Origin: Lachnospiraceae bacterium
Lineage (GTDB): Bacteria > Bacillota > Clostridia > Lachnospirales > Lachnospiraceae
DNA: 21,784 nt
NCBI GenBank assembly: GCA_900766925.1
Contig: CAAFXG010000317.1
Location: forward strand, 1-21,784
Direction: 5' to 3'
Notes under the pieces: model-generated
Seen by the model: the letters and a program-made list of their open reading frames with translations, nothing else
Databases searched by the model: none
Told to the model about the DNA's origin: nothing
In this document: positions 8,201 to 17,200 of the stretch, one piece after another
Layout of the letters: each line of letters begins with the position of its first letter
How positions within the stretch are numbered: the stretch's first letter is position 1
Made by a program: the position numbers and the translations under genes

Positions 8201-11200
8201 CAAGAAGTGCATTAGCTACAGGATTATTACCGTCATCAACCTTGTTTACCTTAACCTGAACCTTGTCAGTAAGTGCTAATGTGGTATCTGCTTTTGGAAC
8301 ATAAATGCTGCCTGTAAGATAAAGACTGATATTTGCGTAATTATCTACCTTAAATCTTATCGGCTCTGCCACCTTATATCCCTCAGGTGCACTGATTTCG
8401 GCAAGTACATACTTCTCACCCAGCTTAAGCCTGTCTGTAACAAGCTTTGCTGTTGCTCCCGTCGTCCATCTCTCAACAGGTGTAGCAAGGGTTCCGTATG
8501 AGTCATAGTCCATAGCCTTAAAAATTGCAAGCTCCGCACCCGCAAGCATATTACCTGCCATATCGAGCTTTTTAACTGTTAATTCAGTAAGCTTGTCTGT
8601 ATAGGTGTTATGGAATTCTACCTTATCGGTAAATCTGTCAGGATATACAACCTCCGTATCAACACGTCCCGTGCCTCCATCCGTAAGCTTGACCGTAACC
8701 TTATATACATGGCTGTCATATACATAGCCGACCGGAATTGTCACAGGAGCAATCTCTTTAATGTAGTAATCATACTGATATTCAGTTGCCCCATGCAGGT
8801 CATCATTTGTATATTTGAGTGTAAACTCAAATGCTCCGTCTGCTGTATTAGTTACAACATTATCATCAGTATATGCATTGTCAACAAGAGTTGTACAAGC
8901 CTCATCCGTATAAATACCAAACTCAAACGCATCAGCATCTAATGTCTTTCCACTTAATACCTTAAGACCATTAACCTTCGCCTCACCTGCTGCCTCATAT
9001 GTATTCCTAAATGTAATCGCCGGTACTGATGCACCTTCAAACTTGTATGAAGGGGTTGCAACTATATCAGTTCCGTTAAGTGTTACATTTACGTTTACAG
9101 TGTAAGAGTTAGCCACATATGTGTAACCCGGAACATGGTCATCAACCTCAGATATTGTCATTACATAGGTGTGATTTACATCCCTGTCTGTAAATTTAAT
9201 TGCAGGGAATACGAAATTACCACTTCCATCATTCTTGGCTGTAAATCCATTTCCATTGTTAAGTGAAGTAACTACTCCGCTTGAATCTCTCGGACCTTCA
9301 CCCTCTAATTTGAAGGTAAACTGGTTAGCTATAAGCGTCTTACCATCTAAGATTTTCTTACCCTGTAAAACAAGCTTATCACTTGTGGTTGCTATATTAA
9401 CAAAATTAATTGCAGGTATTCTGTAATTACTATATCCAGGATTAAACTGATGAGTTGCTTCATTAAACGCTTCCGGAGAATAATAGCTCTTATCCGCCGA
9501 CAAGGTACCGTCTCCGTTATCAGATACCTTAACCGCTACATAATACTTTGTATCGTCATACCTGATTTCAAGATCGCGATTAGCAGCTCCGGTGTTCTCA
9601 TACATCCTATAAACATATGTCTTATCAATATCTGACTGATTATAGTTTAGTTTATATGAGATTTTCCCATCCCTGTTGGTTGTACCAGCCACTGTAACCC
9701 ATTCTGTTCCATTAAGCTTCTCAAGCCTGAAGTTAAATTTGCCATCAATAAGCTCATCACCAATCAGAGACTTTGTTGCCTCAAGAGTAACTTCACCTGC
9801 TGCAGTATATGTATTAGTGAATTTAACATCATTTAAATTGTTAATAAGATTATCGTCTGCATCATAATACTTTGTTGCAATTGTCCAACTTCCGTTAGTA
9901 CCCGGTATCGGAACAACCTTTGCCGTGTAAACTGTAGAGTCATAGGCAAAACCATTCTGTCCGTCATTTACCTCACTTATATAGAATAATATAGGATTAG
10001 TCGGACTTGCACTACTTAAAACGGCAGGACTTAAGGTAATATTGCTAAATGTCACATTACCGGCCGCATCATTGGTTCCTGTTGCCACAACAACATTAGC
10101 ATTATTCTTAACTACATAGTTGAACTGACCTGCCACAAGAGTTCTACCTGTAAGCTCTTTTTTAGCCTCAAGAGAAACTACCTTATCCTCTCTCTTGTAG
10201 TTCGTAAAAATATCATTTCCGGCTGCTACAGGTGTGCCACCTGTAATTGAATGAGTATCTGTATCATAGCTTACCTCACCCTCATAATAATCAACCTTAT
10301 CAAAGAGAGCCCCGGTATTATCATCCTTCAAGTAAACAACAGCCGAGTATGTCTTATCTGAATATAATGTATTCACATTGCCTTTGTTTACTTCCTTAAT
10401 AAGATAAATGTACGGACCACCGGTCTGTTGTGCCAGATAATCAGCATAGGTGTAATCAATCTGTGCAAAGCTTACAATGCCGAGAGCATCATTATAAGCT
10501 GTCTGAATTACCGTACCATCCTTAGAGAGAGTAAACTCAAACTGTCCGGCAGTTAATGTCTCTGCAGCCAATGTTTCTGCATTCTTATATTCCTTTATTG
10601 CAGAAATATCTACGCTTCCCGATGCCTTATATTTATTATCAAATATTAGCTGCTCGCCCGCATTTGCACCTAGAAGCTTAGTTCTCCTGGTTCCAACAAC
10701 CTTGTAGTATGTAGGTGTTGTCTTAATTGTGTAGCTTCCCGTAGGATTACCACCGGCGTCTGTAACTGCTTCTGAGGATACATATACTTCTATTTCATAG
10801 AAGGTAGTATCGTAGGTGTAACTTGGGTTAGTACCGGTATTTTCTTTTAATGTGTAGATATATGTCCGTCCAACATCTGACAAGTCAAATTCAGGAATTG
10901 AATTAAATATTGCCTTTGTGGCATCACCTGTATCAGTTCCGTCAGAAGCTTTACCGTTATTAACTGTAAGCGGACTTATAATGTTACCACCTGATAAAGT
11001 AAAGCTGAAATCATCTGCAACGACAGCCTTTGTGGCACCCGATACAGCCACACCATACTCATCAACTACCGTAAGCTTTTTATTGGCAACAAAGCTGATT
11101 TCATTAGGTGCTGTATAAACGTTACTAAAGGTCAGACCTTGGTTCGCAAGTGCCTCAACAGCCGACGGAGTCGAAGCTGCATCTATAACGGTCTGTGATG

Positions 11201-14200
11201 TATCTCCATTCTTATATACGACAGGTTCCACCTTTAATGTACCGTCACCATTGTCTGATACGTCGACAATTAATGTATATTCCGTGTCATCATAGGTCAT
11301 GGAATCAGTGGATGTACCTGTTTCTTTGATGATATATGTATGTCTGCCTACATCATTTGTTGTTCCTTCTATCTTGTATGTAATTGATGTTGTTTTAGTT
11401 CCTGTACTATTTGCCCCCGGTGTAACTGGTATTGGAACTGTAATCGGAGCTCTACCAGCTTCTGTTACAGTTATGTTATATGTCCCATTATCCGAATATC
11501 CGGCAATAAGCTTGTTTAATTTGATAACAAGTGTTGCCTGCGCCGAATATTTATTTACGAATTCAATATCATCTACAGGTGTTCCTACACCAGATACATC
11601 ATCACTATCATATCTCGTATAAACAGGTGTTGTTGCCGTTAAGTTTCCTCCCGTATTTTGTATATCAAAGGTTATTTTATATACATGGTCATCATAGGTA
11701 AAGCCATCTGGCAAATTCTGAGGAGCAGGCTGTATTTCCTTAACATAATATGTTTTTGTTCCAACATCTGATGCTGTGTATGTTAATGGACTAAATGTAA
11801 ATATACCTGAATCGTTACTTGTATATTCAGTTGGCGTTCCAGAAAGATTATCCTTGTAAAGTGCAAATCTAAAGTTTTTAGCAATTGTAGCCAAACTCTC
11901 CGGTGAAGAGTCCTTTATTACTACCTTTTTCTTTCCTGTTATAATAACTTTAGTCTCAGAAATATCACTATTGGTAAATACCGGCGTCTTAACTGTCTGT
12001 TCGTCTAATGTGTTATCTGATTTAAGCTTATAATATGTCACCGATGAACTCAGCGAGTTATCACTTGCCTTTACTACGTCAACCTTGGCAACATAACGAC
12101 TATTATCATAAGCTATATTGGAGTTCGTACCATTTTTTTCTTTAAGAATATAGTAATGTGAACCTTCAACAGTAGTACTAATACTTGTAAACGCTACCGG
12201 TGCACTCCATCTGTTATCCGGTACTGTTGAACTCTGCGTTGGAACACCATTTGACTTAGTTTCTATGAAGGTTCCCTCGGATATATGAGTACCATCATAC
12301 GATGCATTATATAAATCAAACTCAAACTCGTTTGCATTTAACTCACTAAACAAAAACTCCTTCTGTGCCTTAAGGTTAAAGGATGTCTTTGCCTGTGTGT
12401 TGGTGAATTTAAATCCCTCTGCTGTTGACACTCTTGTAGTCACATAACCTTCAACCGGAGCTTCAACTACAGTGTACTTAATCTCAGTATTGTCAGGATT
12501 ATATTTAGGCAGGTTGGTAAATTCACATCCCCAGTTATGTGTACTTCCAACAGTCTTAGTTGCAACAGTATTTCCATCTGCGTAAAGTGTATAGGTAACA
12601 TTCTTATCATTGTAATCACTATCACTTATCCACACCTTCTCAACCTTTACACTGGTTAATAGAGTATTTGTAATTAGATAATTGGTTTCTGCGCTGCCGG
12701 TTATCTTTGACTTATATGCCACATCAGATACCGGATTATTAGAGCTGTCGTATACACCCAACTCTTTAAGCTCATATGTGTATGTATCATCTCCATCTTT
12801 TACCGGCTTATCTGCTATAAGAATCCTATTACTACCGGGATATCCCAGCTTGTGGTCAGTATGGCTATATTCAGAACCATTTTTTTTCTGTGTTAATCTT
12901 ACCTTTACGTAGTAAGAATTTGTCTGCGCCAATCCGCCATCAAGCCATTCTTTGGTTATTTCTATATTAATTTTAGTTTTATATTTGTTTACAAACTCAA
13001 TACCTGCACCATCCAAATAAGTAACAGATGTTCCCGGAGCATATGAATCAATTCCGGTGCGTTCCTGCTTCCATGCATTAGTTACAAATAAATCTAATAC
13101 CTGAGTATTTAAACCATTCTGAGTTGCCTCTATCTCTATAATATATCTGTTTCCATCATATGTATAAGAAGATTTCGTACCCGATACTTCTGTGATAAGG
13201 AAATAATACTTTCCTACCTTTGTGATTGAAATCTCCGGGAATGACACCTCACCGCCTAGAGTAGCATTTTGAGCTGTCTCTGTAATACCACCCGTTGTAT
13301 AATTGAACGCTTGTTCAATTGGTGTAGTATCATTTACCTTCTCAATCTGCTCAAGCTTAAAGTCAAACACATCCGCCATATCCATGGTCTTTCCAAGTAC
13401 AGTTTTCTTTGCTTTAAGCGAAATCTTACCAAGCTTATTACCCTCGTAGATGTTCGTAAATGTTTTACCTGAATCGTATGTATCAACAGCATCCATTGCA
13501 CCATCTACAAAGGTTTCAACAGCCTTTTCGGTATCGTTATACTTTACAATTACTTTAATCTTTCGGGTAGTCGAATCATACTTTACATCTGTCTGAGCGT
13601 CATTAACCTCGCTCATAAGATAATAGTATGTATATTCCTGACCTGCCGAAAAATCCAAATCCTCATACGTAAGGTCCTCAAAGGTTATCTTTGCTGTTGC
13701 ATAGCCACTAACTGCGTCGTATACAGCAGCCTCATTGGTTCCTGTTACACTCTGTCCGCCTGCCTTAATATTACCGGCACTATCACATTCCTCTAACTTA
13801 AAGGTGAACTGACCTTCCGTCAAATCCTGACCACCCAGATATTTCTTATCTGCAGTAACAGTCAGTCCTTTCCTATTATTGGTACGTACAACTGCCTTAC
13901 CTGCATTAATAACCTCATATCCGGTTGCTCTTATCTTCTCCTTCCACTCCTCGCTCGGAGAAGATGTACCATCCTGGTATACAAAAACATAATCAGTTGG
14001 TAATATTTCAGTTGAATTTATTTTATCACTTGGTGTACTGAGCTTATACCCTGTTGGAGCCTTTATCTCACGAAGAAGATATACACCCAGGTCCTTAAAT
14101 CCATTGTACTCTATTATTGCTACTCCCTGAGCATCAGTAGAATAGGTTGCCTTCCTTGAGCTAAGTGTATATGGCGTTTGTGTTATGTCAACTTCATATA

Positions 14201-17200
14201 ATGCAAACTCTGCTCCCGGCAGGAACTTGGTTGCAAACGCACTATCAGACTTATTTATCCTAATTGTATTCTTAGAACCACTGGCTCCGGTGCCCTCTTC
14301 ACTATTGCCGGAATTGTTTTTGGTTATTGTTACATAATCATCCGGTGTTGCATCATGAATCGTGGTACCAAGTATTTCCGCCTCATTTTTTGTGGAAACC
14401 ACATCACCGATTATACCGTTTAAATAAGCTCCATAGGTTATAACTATATTCTTCTCATCACCATTAGGTATATCAATATAGAAGTCGTGTGGAGCTGCTT
14501 CACTGTCATACCTTATGGTATAATCAGTTCCCTTCACCAGGGTAATCTCACGCTTTTCAGCATATCCATTTTCGTAGGTTATGTCTACCTTCTTAATAAC
14601 AACATCATCAAGACTTAATCTCAAGGCACTACTCATCCTATCATGGATAGTGATGTCATCACTAGCGGGAATCATATCTACCTCATCCGGATTAATGTTC
14701 AAAGAGAACATTACCTTATTGCCGTTGGCATTGGTAGGATTAGAAGTCTTTGTTTTGTCAAATATATTATTGGTATATTCATAACTATTGGTATCCTTAG
14801 ATATATAGTTTGCATCACCATTGATATATAATTCAGCCTCGTTATTGATAAGGAACTTATCTTCCCCCTGTGCTAACTTTTCATCTTTAATTTCGAGGGT
14901 ATAGTACAGATAATATGTATACGGTGTAGGATTTCCATATCCATCATCATATGTGTCTGTCAGAGTACCAAGACTAAATTCAAGCTCACCCGGAGTAGAA
15001 TCATTAACAGCAGGAACCGGTGCAGAGCCGGCATTATCATAGTACTTATTCTCACTCTTATGAAGAACTGCCGAACCTGCTACATATGTCATTATTAAGG
15101 AATCATATTTATCCTTCAATATAACATCTGTTCCAAGACCAACCTGACCGGGATCAAGCTTAACAACATAAGTAATCTGCTTACCCTTGATCTCTTTTAC
15201 CTCTTTGTCAGTCTGTGCAGGTGGCTGAATCTGAACTGTTGCCTCAGCCGGAATCTCATTACCCAGAACATGAAGCTTAACTCTGTTATTCATCCATCCG
15301 CTGTTAGACTCTGAGCCAAGACCTTCCTTTAAAGCCATTTTGTAGGAAACAGTTACCTTATAATCTGTGCTATTAGATGGCAGGCTTGAATGTTCCGCAT
15401 CAGTGCTATTAAAATATAGGTAAAAGCCCGTAGCTCCCGGTGCAGGGTCATCCACTAAATGATAAGAAGAAATCGTTGCCCCATTGTTTGCCGTAACTGA
15501 TACATCACTAATACCATCTGCATACACCATGGCTCCTTTATAATATACTGAAGGATACTCATCATATATATATGCATTTGAAAGTCCCGCCTTAGGAACA
15601 TCAATCACAAACTGCCACTCTACATATCCGGCCTCTTTTAAGGTTCCATCAGGATTATATGTATTATCCTTGTAGCTCAATCCCTTCTTACTGATACCGG
15701 TACTAATACCCGGTAATACAGCGGTTCCAACCGATTCTTTGTCAACACCGTCACCGGTTACCTTAGCAGTATTGCTTACACTTATATTATTGACATCAGT
15801 TGGCTCAACTGCATAGTTAGTTTTGTAAGTGAGCTGGTAGCTGTATGCATCACTATCATCAAATGGAATACTAATGCTTCCGGTGGAATCGGGTGTTATG
15901 CTCCATGTTCCTGTTCCGACCGTATTGCCACTGCTATCTTTCTTCACATAATCAACACTTGTTGGATTTGTAAAGCTTAATCTTGTATCGTTAACTGTAT
16001 CTGTAAATGTATAATTATTGAGAGGATAGTATGCTGTCTGGTTAAGGTCAACCGTCCATGTAACAGTCCCATTTACGGAATCAACTGAACCTGTGGATTT
16101 CTTAACCCAGTTATATGTCAAATCATTACCGGTCTTAAGGTCATAGCTCAGATTTGTATTTATCTGCTTTGACTCACCCTGGAATGTATAATCGCCTGTT
16201 ACATTAGCGGTATTATCAACATCATCTACAGAATCCGCCTTATATTCACTGTCCTTGATATGGGCATCATATTCTATAACGACTACAGAATTCTTGTCCA
16301 ATGTACCAAGCCCAATTATTGCATTGTTGCCCGAAGGTTGCGCAATCGGTGTCTGCGCAACTCCGTTTATGGTGTAGCTGATAGGAGATGTAAACTCCAA
16401 ATCAGCTCCCGCAATATCACTCACATTGACATTAGAAACCTGTCCGTTTTTGACATTAAGAGTTATAGTGTAATGTGCTGAATGTGTTGCCGGATTATAG
16501 GTGGCAACCTTACTTCCATCTATTCTAGGCTCAGCATCAATCTTAATTGGTATTTTTACACTCTCTCCGCCTGTAGGAAACTCTATTAAAGTCTCATCCT
16601 GATCCTCTGCCAGATTAAGTGTTGACTGGAATGTGAGCCAGCATGCACAGTTACCATATGCTTGACTATAGTCAGAATTAATGTATACATAAACCTTACC
16701 CGTCGAAGGCTCGGTCTTAAACCAACCAATCTTCTGACCTTGATATTCATTGTCGTCATTACATATAATATCAGCAGTATGTTCAATTAAATTGAGCGTT
16801 GAAGGTAACTGATAAACATATTCTTCATAAATATCAAACTGTCTGTCGTCTGCAGCACCATTTGATTCAGCAAACTTAAGCTTAATTGTAAATACAGTAT
16901 CAGCCGGATATGATTTTGATGAATCGTATGGCTGACCTTCAACAAAAATTTGGACCTCATTAAAATAATTAGTAATATCCTGCTCTGAAGCACCAACCAA
17001 ACCAAGCTCTTCAATAATCTCTTCATCTATATTCTTTATAGGCTCGATTGTTGTGATTGCTTCGGTGGTAGGCTCTTCTTCTGAAGCTTCTGTTGTAACA
17101 GGTTCTGCTTTATCAGTGCTTCCTGTTTCAGTCGACTGCTCTTCTGCAACATCAGTCTCCGTTTCAGTCTGTACTTCCTCAGAAGTCTCCGTTGTTGCAG

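Noticed and set aside
5462..8600. Tandem repeats considered as a CRISPR array or satellite
   Set aside because: The period is about 309 bp, the repeats stay in frame, and they encode folded CnaB domains.
8610..8942. Plus-strand open frame of 110 codons
   Set aside because: It is antisense to FctA-type domain coding with conserved residues on the minus strand; no ribosome binding site or family signature.
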